Shown: positions 23,662-31,639, numbered from the stretch's first letter. The stretch: DNA of 35,948 bases from Candidatus Dojkabacteria bacterium (GCA_023229785.1 JALNYV010000025.1:1-35948); one strand, 5' to 3'. Notes: a model not told the origin generated them from the letters alone. Translations and numbers: made by a program.

Positions 23662-25776
23662 TTACATTTCCGCCTCGTCTGCGCCTTCTGCTCCTTGAGA
23701 CAGTTGCCTTCCTTGTTCCATAAATATTCTTATATTTTCTAATTCTTCATCTTTTATAAAACCACCATCTAAGGGCAAATTAAAATATTCTTTTGACAAT
23801 TCTTTTCTTGCCAATTCCCTTGCCCTCTCTAAAGCATATATTTTTAAGTTTCTAGGAGATGGTTGTTCATACTCAAAATCATTACCAACATCTTTATATG
23901 CTTGTGGATATAATTTAGCTATTGTTTTATCTATTACTTTTGTTTTTTTGGCAATATCTTTTCTCTCAAGTTCGCGCGCTTCTCTGCCTTTATTAAATAA
24001 AATTTTATAATTAGGATTAAACTTTTGTAATCTTTTATCCATATAATTGATTAAGTCAGATGATAATTTAAACAAGTTACAAAATGCCTTAAATTTATCA
24101 TGACTTGTTGCTAAATTAAACATTGCCTCAATTTCTTTTTCATTATAGTGATTAATTGCGTAATCAATTATTCTACTTGCTATATTAATCCAATTAATTA
24201 TTTTATAATCTTCGATTGTTCCACTATGATATCTAAGTTCGATAGTATGTCTAAAGAAAATAGAATGAATATTAAGCCCATAATATCTAACTGCATCATA
24301 TTTATGATTTTTTCGTTGCTCAATATTTCTCATATTAGTTTCTTTATAAATTTCTTTCTCAATATCATTTTTCTTTAATTGTTTTTTAAAGTTTTTATAG
24401 AGATAGTTTTTATTTAATTGTTGACAATAATGAGTTCCCCAACGACTAGGTGGCAACATTGAGTAAATTATATCTTCAACTGCGTAAAATGTTTTAATTA
24501 CTTGAATGATTTTTTTGTGGTCATTCATAATGTCCCTAGCATCAAAATGCAAATGAAGTCCACAGTGAATTGTTCCTTTATATCCATGATTTTTTAATAC
24601 CTTAGTTGTTTTTTTAATGATGTTTTCAAGGGCATCAAAGGTCGCAGGTGGAGTTTGAACTTCAACTCCTCTATCTTCTAAGCTCCCATCTCTTGTTAAT
24701 CCAACCTCTTTTTCTAAATCTTTTAATAATCCTTTAATTTCGCCCCTTTCTGCTTCTATTTCAACTCCAACATATCTATTAAAAGGCAAAATAGAATTTT
24801 CCTTTTTGCCATCTATAAATTTAATTTCCGTAAGTTCTCTAAAATAACAGTTACTTTGATGTAATTCTTCACAATTTCTACAAATAGCCTTATCGCAAAC
24901 TGAACAAATGGTAAAATGATTAGTTTCTTCCCATCCTGCGCAACTATTACATCTAGTTAAATATTTATCTCGGCACACACGACAAAAAAATTGCCCAAAT
25001 GTTGTTATAACATATTTTTTATCTGCATAATATTGTCTATCTTTTGTACACATAAAGCCAATTTGGGAAAAGCAATTATTACAGTAATTTTTCTCATTTG
25101 TCGCGGTAATTTTATCATTATCCATTAAATATCTTTTACAATTTTCACATTCTGTAAGAGAAACAAAACAATCGGAACATGTATACTTAGCTTCTGTTAT
25201 TGGAATTAAATCAATAATTTTTGTTTTAGTAGAACACTTTATACATTTAGACCATATAGCAGGTCTGCCTATTCTTCTTCTTGAACCAGAAAGCATTACA
25301 GAAGAAAATGGATTAATAAATCTATCTTCATCATAAGTGAGTGTTGTAAAAGAAGAAATTTCAGGAGGAGAATTAAACTGAATTGTTGGGATTTCGTTTA
25401 TTTGCGTACCTAGGCTTCTTTGTATATCTCTATATGTCATAGTCTGTTGCTCAACATTTCTTCCTGATTGAGGAGGAATTGCTCCCTCTGGTATTATTTG
25501 ACTATTGTGTTCTTCTTCAAAAGGCAAATTTATATCTACAATTTCATTTAACATAATTTTCCAAATTTCAGGTAATAAAATAATATATCTATTATTTACT
25601 ACTGAAGAATTATTAAGCCAATTATTTTTTATATAATTTATAAATAAAGAAGGAAATAGTGTTTCGTTTAGTGTTTGAGCTAAATAACATCCATAAGCAC
25701 CTACACTTACAGTAATTTCCTCTGGGGATAATCCTAATATTCTTACTAATTTATTTTTAAGTTGTCTTGTAGTCAT
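23662..25776 (-). CDS. Amidoligase_2-type enzyme with multiple N-terminal zinc ribbons (copy 2)
   Basis: 704 residues. The first ~330 residues carry an N-terminal unique part and then six or more CxxC ribbons (CIKC, CSDC, CENC, CNNC, CRVC, CNSC, CSVC, CRNC). The catalytic-type core begins near residue 335 with RYVGVEIEAERG, the GxExE pattern of the COOH-NH2 ligase family (Amidoligase_2), followed by DRGVEVQTPP, CGLHLHFDAR near residue 405 and ELRYHSGTIED. These are the family's conserved acidic, His and Arg positions. It is followed by GATase2 in the same orientation. The family is predicted to make amide or peptide bonds. Target unknown; a ~200-residue helical C-terminus is specific to this protein. 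Confidence 0.8.
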   Translation of the reverse strand: MTTRQLKNKLVRILGLSPEEITVSVGAYGCYLAQTLNETLFPSLFINYIKNNWLNNSSVVNNRYIILLPEIWKIMLNEIVDINLPFEEEHNSQIIPEGAIPPQSGRNVEQQTMTYRDIQRSLGTQINEIPTIQFNSPPEISSFTTLTYDEDRFINPFSSVMLSGSRRRIGRPAIWSKCIKCSTKTKIIDLIPITEAKYTCSDCFVSLTECENCKRYLMDNDKITATNEKNYCNNCFSQIGFMCTKDRQYYADKKYVITTFGQFFCRVCRDKYLTRCNSCAGWEETNHFTICSVCDKAICRNCEELHQSNCYFRELTEIKFIDGKKENSILPFNRYVGVEIEAERGEIKGLLKDLEKEVGLTRDGSLEDRGVEVQTPPATFDALENIIKKTTKVLKNHGYKGTIHCGLHLHFDARDIMNDHKKIIQVIKTFYAVEDIIYSMLPPSRWGTHYCQQLNKNYLYKNFKKQLKKNDIEKEIYKETNMRNIEQRKNHKYDAVRYYGLNIHSIFFRHTIELRYHSGTIEDYKIINWINIASRIIDYAINHYNEKEIEAMFNLATSHDKFKAFCNLFKLSSDLINYMDKRLQKFNPNYKILFNKGREARELERKDIAKKTKVIDKTIAKLYPQAYKDVGNDFEYEQPSPRNLKIYALERARELARKELSKEYFNLPLDGGFIKDEELENIRIFMEQGRQLSQGAEGADEAEM

Positions 25777-25803
25777 ATCTATTTACTCTTACTTGATATA
25801 CAT

Positions 25804-25832
25804 ATTATATCACATATTAACTTTTAATACAA
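25804..25832 (-). promoter_or_regulatory. Promoter for the copy-2 amidoligase cassette, TTGTAT-N17-TATAAT
   Basis: Minus strand: TTGTAT (revcomp of 25827-25832), 17 bases, TATAAT (revcomp of 25804-25809), with TGTGA before the -10 box. The start ATG of the amidoligase gene is at 25776, giving a short leader of about 20 bases. Confidence 0.65.
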
Positions 25833-25884
25833 TAGTCAATTATTTAGAATAAGCGTTAGTTCAGAAAGCGCGCTATTCTGTTTT

Positions 25885-26007
25885 TTATATTGATTTAAAA
25901 GATACAATATTTAAAATTACTATTCCAAAAAGCCCAAGAGTTATCACAATAGACCAAACTACTAACATTAATAAACAAGCTGTTATTATCCATTCTAAAA
26001 TTTTCAT
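25885..26007 (-). CDS. Micro-gene: single-pass membrane peptide
   Basis: 40 codons. The central segment (ACLLMLVVWSIVITLGLFGIV) is one long hydrophobic helix. Its ATG overlaps the upstream stop (ATGA). It is the last of eight overlapping micro-genes. Confidence 0.6.
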   Translation of the reverse strand: MKILEWIITACLLMLVVWSIVITLGLFGIVILNIVSFKSI

Positions 26008-26168
26008 AATACACTAATCCCCCAAATAAAGGATAAAATAAGTATAATCGTAGTCAATAATCCCAAGCCACCTTTTTCTGTATCTGTAAATCTATCATCT
26101 ATTATGTTAATAGAAAATATCCATAAAAATATAAAAGGTAAAACAAATCCTAAGTATTCAATTTTCAT
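26004..26168 (-). CDS. Micro-gene: two-helix membrane protein
   Basis: 54 codons. Two hydrophobic segments (LGFVLPFIFLWIFSI and LGLLTTIILILSFIWG) flank an acidic loop (IIDDRFTDTEKGG). Overlaps both neighbours by four bases. Confidence 0.6.
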   Translation of the reverse strand: MKIEYLGFVLPFIFLWIFSINIIDDRFTDTEKGGLGLLTTIILILSFIWGISVL

Positions 26169-26293
26169 ATAATCTTACTCCATTTCTCTAGGCTTTGTCG
26201 AGCCATAGTATTATTTGGATTTGTTTGTAGTTCCCTAGTAATTTTTCTTATTTTATTTCTTGCTGTATTTCTCTTTTTTTGTTCGTCTGCCAA
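26165..26293 (-). CDS. Micro-gene with TTG start, basic
   Basis: 42 codons starting with TTG at 26293, five bases after GGAGG. The product is Lys/Arg/Asn-rich and helical. No ATG is available upstream of the ribosome-binding site, so TTG is the probable start. The stop overlaps the next start. Confidence 0.6.
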   Translation of the reverse strand: MADEQKKRNTARNKIRKITRELQTNPNNTMARQSLEKWSKII

Positions 26294-26425
26294 TTATGCC
26301 TCCTCTATTTCTACATCAACATCATTATAATCATGCTCTTGTAGTCTATCTTCAAAAATTTCGCGCGCCTCTGTTTCATTTTCAGCAATTATTAATAATC
26401 TTAATGTTATTTCGTATGGTTTCAT
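26294..26425 (-). CDS. Micro-gene: acidic small protein
   Basis: 43 codons. Begins MKPYEITLRLLIIAE and ends in an acidic tail (DVDVEIEEA). Contains the dispersed GCGCGC motif in frame as EAREI. Its stop abuts the TTG start of the next gene. Confidence 0.6.
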   Translation of the reverse strand: MKPYEITLRLLIIAENETEAREIFEDRLQEHDYNDVDVEIEEA

Positions 26426-26514
26426 AAATTTGTAAAAGCTCCTAGTAAAAATACTATTATCATAAACCATGCGCCTAATGTAAAATATAAAAGTTTCATT
26501 GTATTATTGTTCAT
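26422..26514 (-). CDS. Micro-gene: 30-residue membrane peptide
   Basis: 30 codons, almost all hydrophobic (LLYFTLGAWFMIIVFLLGAF). Four-base overlaps at both ends argue for translation by coupling. Confidence 0.55.
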   Translation of the reverse strand: MNNNTMKLLYFTLGAWFMIIVFLLGAFTNL

Positions 26515-26666
26515 AAATTTATATGTTTCTTCTCTACTAACTTAATTTCACAATGTTCACAAAAAGGGTCATAATTTCCTTTGATTTCGTGTTCAATCTG
26601 CTTAATATTTATTCTTTCTTTAGCTTTTGGATTATTAATGATTAAATTTTTTATATTATCGTTCAT
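26511..26666 (-). CDS. Micro-gene: small CxxC protein
   Basis: 51 codons. A polar N-terminal helix is followed by DPFCEHCEIKL, a CxxC pair. ATGA overlaps at both ends. Confidence 0.58.
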   Translation of the reverse strand: MNDNIKNLIINNPKAKERINIKQIEHEIKGNYDPFCEHCEIKLVEKKHINL

Positions 26667-26764
26667 ATTATCCTTATCTTATCGCAATTTCTACATTTAT
26701 AAGAAATTCCTTTTTTAACAGTTCTCCATCTATTTTTTCCGCAATCACATAGTTTATTTTTCAT
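26663..26764 (-). CDS. Micro-gene: 33-residue zinc ribbon
   Basis: 33 codons. CDCGKNRW and CRNCDKI form a minimal four-Cys zinc ribbon with a short basic hairpin between. ATGA overlaps at both ends. Confidence 0.6.
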   Translation of the reverse strand: MKNKLCDCGKNRWRTVKKGISYKCRNCDKIRII

Positions 26765-26865
26765 ATTCTACTTTCCTCACAAATCTCACAATCTTTACAA
26801 TCACAAAGTCCTGTTGCTATGTGACAATTCTCGCAATATTTTCCTAAAAATTCGTCATCTTTCAT
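26761..26865 (-). CDS. Micro-gene: 34-residue Cys-rich peptide
   Basis: 34 codons with seven cysteines (YCENCHIATGLCDCKDCEIC), the first gene after the leader from the promoter at 27063-27091. Likely metal-binding. Confidence 0.58.
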   Translation of the reverse strand: MKDDEFLGKYCENCHIATGLCDCKDCEICEESRI

Positions 26866-27055
26866 ATTTTGTTATTTAAGATAATGCAAGGAAAGGTCTG
26901 TTTCAGACTGTACCCCTTTTTTGTGTGGTCATAAACCTTGCATTGTGTAGGCTGGAAAGTTGAATAGATTAAATCTATATGGTGCATTAAAAAGAGCTTG
27001 TTGTGCTTACTCTTCACCTACTTCTTAAATTGTTAATGTTCTATTTCTTATCTCT
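26866..27055 (-). ncRNA. Long structured leader of the micro-gene transcript
   Basis: From the predicted start near 27055 to the first gene at 26865 there are about 190 bases without a convincing gene. A perfect 9-bp inverted repeat, AATGCAAGG (26883-26891) and CCTTGCATT (26936-26944), encloses a GTCTG/CAGAC hairpin (26896-26908). A second AT-rich inverted repeat lies near 26963-26977. The structure ends close to the first gene, which suggests control of translation. Confidence 0.45.
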
Positions 27056-27062
27056 TAAAAGT

Positions 27063-27091
27063 ATTATATCATAAAGACAAGCGCTTGTCAA
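27063..27091 (-). promoter_or_regulatory. Consensus promoter TTGACA-N17-TATAAT with palindromic operator
   Basis: Minus strand: perfect TTGACA (revcomp of 27086-27091), 17 bases, perfect TATAAT (revcomp of 27063-27068), TGA before -10. ATTTTACCT lies just upstream of -35. A perfect 14-bp palindrome GACAAGCGCTTGTC (27076-27089) covers most of the -35 box and spacer, a likely repressor site. Confidence 0.85.
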
Positions 27092-27100
27092 TAGGTAAAA

Positions 27101-27295
27101 TTATACTTCCACTTCCTTAATCTCATTGGAAGTTGTATTATAATCTCTATCTTGACAATTAAAATTCTCTAAAGCCTCAATTCCATCTTCTGCGAGAATA
27201 TTATATACCTTTTTTTCCGCTTCTTCTGCTGTTTTTGCTTCTATTGTTGTATAACCTGTTTGGTCATAATAAAAGCCTACTCTATATTTTGCCAT
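27101..27295 (-). CDS. Small protein, unknown
   Basis: 64 residues beginning MAKYRVGFYYDQTGYTTIEA. The pattern (beta strand, then helix AEEAEKKVYNIL) resembles small DUF-type alpha/beta proteins. Downstream of the 27320-27484 gene with a good AAGGAAGTG site. Confidence 0.55.
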   Translation of the reverse strand: MAKYRVGFYYDQTGYTTIEAKTAEEAEKKVYNILAEDGIEALENFNCQDRDYNTTSNEIKEVEV

Positions 27296-27319
27296 AAACT
27301 AATTCACTTCCTTTCTGTT

Positions 27320-27484
27320 TTAAACTTTAACTCCTAATTCTCGCGCTATTCTGTTTAAATGTTTTAACTCATCATTCGCTTCTTTCTCATCATAATTAAA
27401 AAGAAAATTATCACTTTCAGCTTCTAATAGCTCATTTGCGCGCTTTTCTTGCTTCATCTGTCGTCTTTTTACTTTATCAGTCAT
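27320..27484 (-). CDS. Small charged helical protein, unknown
   Basis: 54 codons from the ATG at 27484, preferred over the ATG at 27502 because GGAAGGAG (inside the longer frame) sits eight bases upstream of 27484. The product is Lys/Glu-rich helix. Carries two copies of the dispersed GCGC motif in frame. Confidence 0.55.
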   Translation of the reverse strand: MTDKVKRRQMKQEKRANELLEAESDNFLFNYDEKEANDELKHLNRIARELGVKV

Positions 27485-27545
27485 ATAATTTACTCCTTCC
27501 ATAATAGGTACTTAATTAAAAATACCTACTAGCAAAGATTAAATA

Positions 27546-27755
27546 TTATTCTTCTTTTTCGCTACCAACTTTTTTAAATAATACTCTCTTAGATGATATT
27601 ATTTCATATTCATCTGATACTTTGACAAGTTGATAATTTGTTACATCATCATCATCATTGTCATCTATTTTTTCAATTACAAATGCCCTTGCATCTTCAA
27701 GAGTATCAAATTCTTCATATGTACCGCTATATGTATCTAATAATATATACTTCAT
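27546..27755 (-). CDS. Small acidic protein, unknown
   Basis: 69 residues. MKYILLDTYSGTYEEFDTLED then a helix RAFVIEKIDDNDDDD and strand-rich end. AGAGGGGG upstream. Same overall alpha/beta pattern as the 64-residue protein at 27101. Confidence 0.55.
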   Translation of the reverse strand: MKYILLDTYSGTYEEFDTLEDARAFVIEKIDDNDDDDVTNYQLVKVSDEYEIISSKRVLFKKVGSEKEE

Positions 27756-27793
27756 GTTTTAACACCCCCTCTCATTTTCGCGCCTTTCTGGTT

Positions 27794-28804
27794 TTAAAAA
27801 TCAACTGCATATTTAGTTCCTTTTAATTTATTATTAGATGATTGTCTTTTATAATCATAACAATCAAAGCATAGAATATTTCCTTTATCAGTTATATAAT
27901 AAACAGTTGTTATTACTTGTCCGCAATCATCACAGGTTGGCAATTCACATTGACAATTTTTTAAACTTTGATGACAACTTCCACAAAGCCCATCTTTATC
28001 TTCAAAATCAAATTCATCTTCACCATAACCACCATATCTTTTATTATAGCTTTCTGTATGATTTGTTGTTCCCCATGTTCCACTCCCATAATCTTTAAAT
28101 GTTATTTTTTCTTCTATCATTGATAGGTCTGATTTAATATCAATAACCGCGCTTTCTGGTATTTCCATTACTTTAACTTTAGAATAATGACTTAACAAAA
28201 TAGTTTGTAACGCTTCTTCAGTTGAGCAATAGAAGTAGCTTTTAAGTTCTTTGACATAAGCTATATAAAGAGGATTGTTGTCTTTGACAAGGAATAATTC
28301 GTAATCATCTTTTGCCATTTTAGTCCATGCAATAGCAAAATATCCTTTTAGCTTTTTAAAAGTTTTTATATAATTATTATTACTTTCGTTAAGTAGATTA
28401 AAAATTAATTCACTATCTACCTCTAGGCTTTTATTAAATCGTTCAAAATCTTTAACATTACTAACGTGTCCATTATGAACTCCAACAATATTGCCTCTTA
28501 AAAATGGATGTGAGTTTCTTTTATTTACAACGCCCATTGTAGCAAATCTTGTATGGCCGATAATCAAAGGAAAATTTTTTTGCATTAATTTTTTAAATCG
28601 AGGATTGTTTATAAATTGAACTGCGCTTATTGGCGCTTTGACAATCGCTAATTTATTTTTATCAATAAAAGCAACTCCAGCACTTTGATTTCCTCTTTCT
28701 TGCATAGCCACTAAAAGTCCAGTAAAAATCTTTCTTCTTTTATAAAGATGTTCTTCGTTTAATTCTACACCCTTTTTAGTTATAACACCTGCTATACCAC
28801 ACAT
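27794..28804 (-). CDS. Class II glutamine amidotransferase with C-terminal zinc ribbon (copy 1)
   Basis: 336 residues. The nucleophile Cys2 (MCGIAG) is intact and the start is ATG. Landmarks: VAMQERGNQSAGV, IIGHTRFATMG, IVGVHNGHVSN and VDSELIFNLL, all as in N-terminal nucleophile GATases that cut glutamine to give ammonia. The last ~70 residues add CGSCHQSLKNCQC, CDDCGQ and CFDCY, a zinc-ribbon array, instead of the SIS domain of GlmS. It starts one base after the amidoligase stop, so the two are tightly coupled. Confidence 0.87.
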   Translation of the reverse strand: MCGIAGVITKKGVELNEEHLYKRRKIFTGLLVAMQERGNQSAGVAFIDKNKLAIVKAPISAVQFINNPRFKKLMQKNFPLIIGHTRFATMGVVNKRNSHPFLRGNIVGVHNGHVSNVKDFERFNKSLEVDSELIFNLLNESNNNYIKTFKKLKGYFAIAWTKMAKDDYELFLVKDNNPLYIAYVKELKSYFYCSTEEALQTILLSHYSKVKVMEIPESAVIDIKSDLSMIEEKITFKDYGSGTWGTTNHTESYNKRYGGYGEDEFDFEDKDGLCGSCHQSLKNCQCELPTCDDCGQVITTVYYITDKGNILCFDCYDYKRQSSNNKLKGTKYAVDF

Positions 28805-28805
28805 T

Positions 28806-30419
28806 TTATTCTTCTACCCCCTTTTCTTTATTATATAATATTTCACATTCTTCTTGTTTAAGTGCACGTATATTGTTTTGTTTATCTAAACGTCTTTGTA
28901 ATAATTTAAAAGATAAATTATCTTTGATAAGTGCTTTTTCAAGACTTCTAAATATTTCATCTTGATTATAACTTAATAATGCTCTTTCAAAGGGTTTTAA
29001 TCTTATATTTTCTGTATTAATTAATTTATTATAGGCATCATCAATATATTTCCTTTTTCTTAAATATAGTCTATTATAATTTGTTTGTATTTTTATAGTC
29101 TCTTTTTTAGCTCCCCAATAATTTTGTTTTTTAGTTAAAACAAGCGGATTAAATTTTTTAATCCTTTTTTCAATATATTTTTTAAGTTTTGGATTATTAT
29201 TAAGTTTAAAAGTTTTTATGAATAAACTGTACTTATCTTTATTGGAATTAAGTTTAAGAGCCTTTTGAATGATTTTTTCATCATAATTATTTAATGCCCA
29301 CTTTTTTATTTTAAGTAAAAGATAAATCCAATTTAATATCTTTTCACTATTGATAGTTGCAGAGTGCATACGAACTTCAAGAGTACCTCTATAAAATATA
29401 CTATGAATATTAAAATCGTGATAACGGGAACTATGAGAATGGTCGTCTGCATTGCCTTCATAATATTCGCTTTTATACCATTTTTTTCCCAATCTATCAA
29501 TAGTTTTTCCTTTTAAATCTTGTTTAATATAATCAGTAAATAAAGGTTTGCAGTATTGATTATTCCAACGACTTTTTGGGAGCATAGAATAGAGGATATC
29601 TTCAAAGGCATAATAAGTTAAAATCATATTAGATAATTTTTGAGGTTTATCTTTAATTTTTCTACAATCAATATGAACATGAAGTCCACAAGATTGATTG
29701 ACTTTAAAATTAGCTTTCTTTAATTCCTTACTTAATAAGCGTATATTTTTAACAAGAACCTTTCCGCTTGCAGGCAATGTTTTAAATTCAATTCCTTTTG
29801 CAAAATCATTGTCTGGCGTAATTGAACCATCCCCTGTTGTTGATATAAAATCTAATTTTGGCGCATTTTCTTCTCCAAATGTTTCAATCTCTATTCCTAC
29901 ATAGTCAAAAAATGGCATTTCCTTACATATTTTACCAGTTAAGAACTGAAAATTTGCTAATACTCTATTATTGCAACCATGTGTATCCCAACAACCATTA
30001 CAATAATCTTCTTCACAATTTTCACAATAGTTTGAGTTATCAGTATATTCGCTTTCGCCACAACTATCACAATTAATACAATTTTCTTCATAGCAACTTT
30101 GACATAGGCTTTCATCATTCACGCTATAATAATCATCTATACTTGTTTCTTCACTACAACTATCACAACTAATAAATCTATCTCTATAACAGTCATTACA
30201 ATAGTACTTGTAATCATTATTAGAATATATAGCAGTTTCTTTTTCTAAAATATCAGCACAGCTATCACAAGAGGTATATTTTTCTGCATGGCAAATATTA
30301 CATCTGATTTCATTATCTAAACCAGTTTCAGAATTGCTATCAGTAATTTCTGAGGCACAATCATAACACAATTTCGCGCTTTCTGTTTCTTTTTCAACTT
30401 TCTTCACTTTATTACTCAT
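28806..30419 (-). CDS. Amidoligase_2-type enzyme with N-terminal zinc-ribbon array (copy 1)
   Basis: 537 residues. The first ~165 residues hold about nine CxxC pairs (CYDC, CNIC, CDSC, CNDC, CDSC, CQSC, CDSC, CENC, CNGC). The core starts near residue 172: FDYVGIEIETFGEE, then KGIEFKTLPASG, CGLHVHIDCR (about 243) and LEVRMHSATIN, corresponding position by position to the copy-2 amidoligase (GxExE, CGLHxHxD, R-x-HS). A helical C-terminus follows. The upstream unique region of copy 2 is absent here. It is followed by GATase copy 1. Confidence 0.82.
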   Translation of the reverse strand: MSNKVKKVEKETESAKLCYDCASEITDSNSETGLDNEIRCNICHAEKYTSCDSCADILEKETAIYSNNDYKYYCNDCYRDRFISCDSCSEETSIDDYYSVNDESLCQSCYEENCINCDSCGESEYTDNSNYCENCEEDYCNGCWDTHGCNNRVLANFQFLTGKICKEMPFFDYVGIEIETFGEENAPKLDFISTTGDGSITPDNDFAKGIEFKTLPASGKVLVKNIRLLSKELKKANFKVNQSCGLHVHIDCRKIKDKPQKLSNMILTYYAFEDILYSMLPKSRWNNQYCKPLFTDYIKQDLKGKTIDRLGKKWYKSEYYEGNADDHSHSSRYHDFNIHSIFYRGTLEVRMHSATINSEKILNWIYLLLKIKKWALNNYDEKIIQKALKLNSNKDKYSLFIKTFKLNNNPKLKKYIEKRIKKFNPLVLTKKQNYWGAKKETIKIQTNYNRLYLRKRKYIDDAYNKLINTENIRLKPFERALLSYNQDEIFRSLEKALIKDNLSFKLLQRRLDKQNNIRALKQEECEILYNKEKGVEE

Positions 30420-30506
30420 ATTTTCTTATCCTTAATTTATAAACAAAAAGCGTGAGCCGACTGGTAACAAGTTATTCACTTGCATAATCGCGCTTCTTCT
30501 GTTTAT

Positions 30507-30722
30507 TCATATTCTTTTTAATTCTTCCCTAACACTTGCCAATCTTTCAACATCAGTTAATGGTCTTTCAAAAATTACAGTTGGCTGTGAAAGTTCTCTT
30601 ATCCAATCAGCCTGCTCTTTTCTTCTTTCAATTCTTCTATCTTGATTAACTACCTCTTTTAAATGATTAACATAAGGTAAAATCATTTCTAAATCAAATT
30701 GTGTTCTTTCTTGTTTATTCAT
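30507..30722 (-). CDS. Small helical protein, unknown
   Basis: 71 residues, charged and helical (EVVNQDRRIERRKEQADWIREL). Begins MNKQ, like two other small genes in this block. An additional 12-codon frame (30472-30510) begins at its stop. No family recognised. Confidence 0.5.
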   Translation of the reverse strand: MNKQERTQFDLEMILPYVNHLKEVVNQDRRIERRKEQADWIRELSQPTVIFERPLTDVERLASVREELKRI

Positions 30723-30737
30723 AAAATATACGCTAGT

Positions 30738-30995
30738 TTAAAAATCGCGCTTTCTGTTATCTCTCGTTATAGTTTCAAGTATATAATTAATCTCATATAA
30801 TTGACCCTCAATGTGTTCTAAGCTATCTTGAAAATATCTTAATAATTCCATATTCTTTTGGCTTTCATCTCTAGTAACAGCGCCCTCTAATAATTTATTT
30901 CTATATACCTTAATCTGTTTTTCATAATTATCGCGCTTTCCTGATACTCCTATTGCTAGTTCTTCTAAAAATTTAACTATTTCTTTTTTATTCAT
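30738..30995 (-). CDS. Small coiled-coil protein, unknown
   Basis: 85 codons from the ATG at 30995, preferred to the ATG at 31016 because it lies one base after the stop of the gene at 30997-31155. Mostly helix (KQIKVYRNKLLEGAV, LLRYFQDSLEHIEGQLYEI) with leucine heptads. Contains the dispersed motif in frame as SGKRDN. Confidence 0.55.
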   Translation of the reverse strand: MNKKEIVKFLEELAIGVSGKRDNYEKQIKVYRNKLLEGAVTRDESQKNMELLRYFQDSLEHIEGQLYEINYILETITRDNRKRDF

Positions 30996-30996
30996 A

Positions 30997-31155
30997 TTAA
31001 TCAAAATTCGCTTCATCTATTGCTTTATAAATTCTATCAATTAATGGTTGGCAAACTTCAAAACCTTGATTTCCGTCAGCATATCCTTCATCTACATCTG
31101 ATATTGAGCCTTTAATTGCTTCTTGTATTAATTTTATTACTTCTTGTTTTCTCAT
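30997..31155 (-). CDS. Small acidic protein, unknown
   Basis: 52 codons: MRKQEVIKLIQEAIKGS, then DVDEGYADGNQGFEVC. One base separates its stop from the following start. The Asp/Gly-rich middle could be a turn or metal loop. Confidence 0.52.
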   Translation of the reverse strand: MRKQEVIKLIQEAIKGSISDVDEGYADGNQGFEVCQPLIDRIYKAIDEANFD

Positions 31156-31156
31156 A

Positions 31157-31321
31157 TTAATTTATATTATAATTATCAATAAATTCAATCGCTTTTGATA
31201 TACTATCAAATGTCTTAATTTTGCGCTTTTCTGGCTCTTTAATAACTATATATCTTATATTATCTACTTCATAAGATGTTTCCCAATTATGAGTTGTTTG
31301 TTTTTCAATTATTAAGTTCAT
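31157..31321 (-). CDS. Small protein, unknown
   Basis: 54 codons, strand-rich first half (SYEVDNIRYIVIKEPEKRK) and a helix ending FIDNYNIN. Close spacing with its neighbours on both sides (one base). Dispersed motif encodes EPEKRK. Confidence 0.52.
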   Translation of the reverse strand: MNLIIEKQTTHNWETSYEVDNIRYIVIKEPEKRKIKTFDSISKAIEFIDNYNIN

Positions 31322-31322
31322 A

Positions 31323-31532
31323 TTATTGTTCGTTTTCTGGTAAATCTACGTTCATTCCGCAACCATCAGCACACTTAAATTTTCCTTCTCCTACTATTAA
31401 TTCAATCATATCTTGAAATGGTTTATAAGCTAGTAATTGCTTATCTGTTGCCGTAGAAAAGCAACCATCTGTATTATCTAATATAAAGCTATATATTATT
31501 CTGGATATTTTTAATCTTTTTTGTTTATTCAT
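31323..31532 (-). CDS. Small Cys protein, unknown
   Basis: 69 residues beginning MNKQKRLKISRIIYSFILDNTDGCF and ending CADGCGMNVDLPENEQ. Two C-terminal Cys may bind metal with an earlier Cys. It is the first gene after the promoter at 31611-31639, with a ~70-base leader. Confidence 0.52.
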   Translation of the reverse strand: MNKQKRLKISRIIYSFILDNTDGCFSTATDKQLLAYKPFQDMIELIVGEGKFKCADGCGMNVDLPENEQ

Positions 31533-31610
31533 ATTCGTTTTTCCTTATACTAAGCTCGAATTCGTTTTCAAACTTCTGCTCGATATTTTATAGTTCAACT
31601 TAGTTATTTA

Positions 31611-31639
31611 ATACTATCATAAAAACTAGCGCTTGTCAA
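31611..31639 (-). promoter_or_regulatory. Promoter TTGACA-N17-TAGTAT
   Basis: Minus strand: TTGACA (revcomp of 31634-31639), 17 bases, TAGTAT (revcomp of 31611-31616), TGA before -10. ATTTTACCC precedes -35. The spacer holds GACAAGCGCTAGTT, matching the left half of the palindrome in the 27 kb promoter, so a related regulator may act at both. Confidence 0.75.

Noticed and set aside
27502..27502. Longer start (MEGVNY) for the 27320 gene
   Set aside because: Its first codons contain the GGAAGGAG ribosome-binding site of the shorter start.
30472..30510. 12-codon frame MNKQKKRDYASE
   Set aside because: Begins at an ATGA overlap like its neighbours, but too short to support as a gene.
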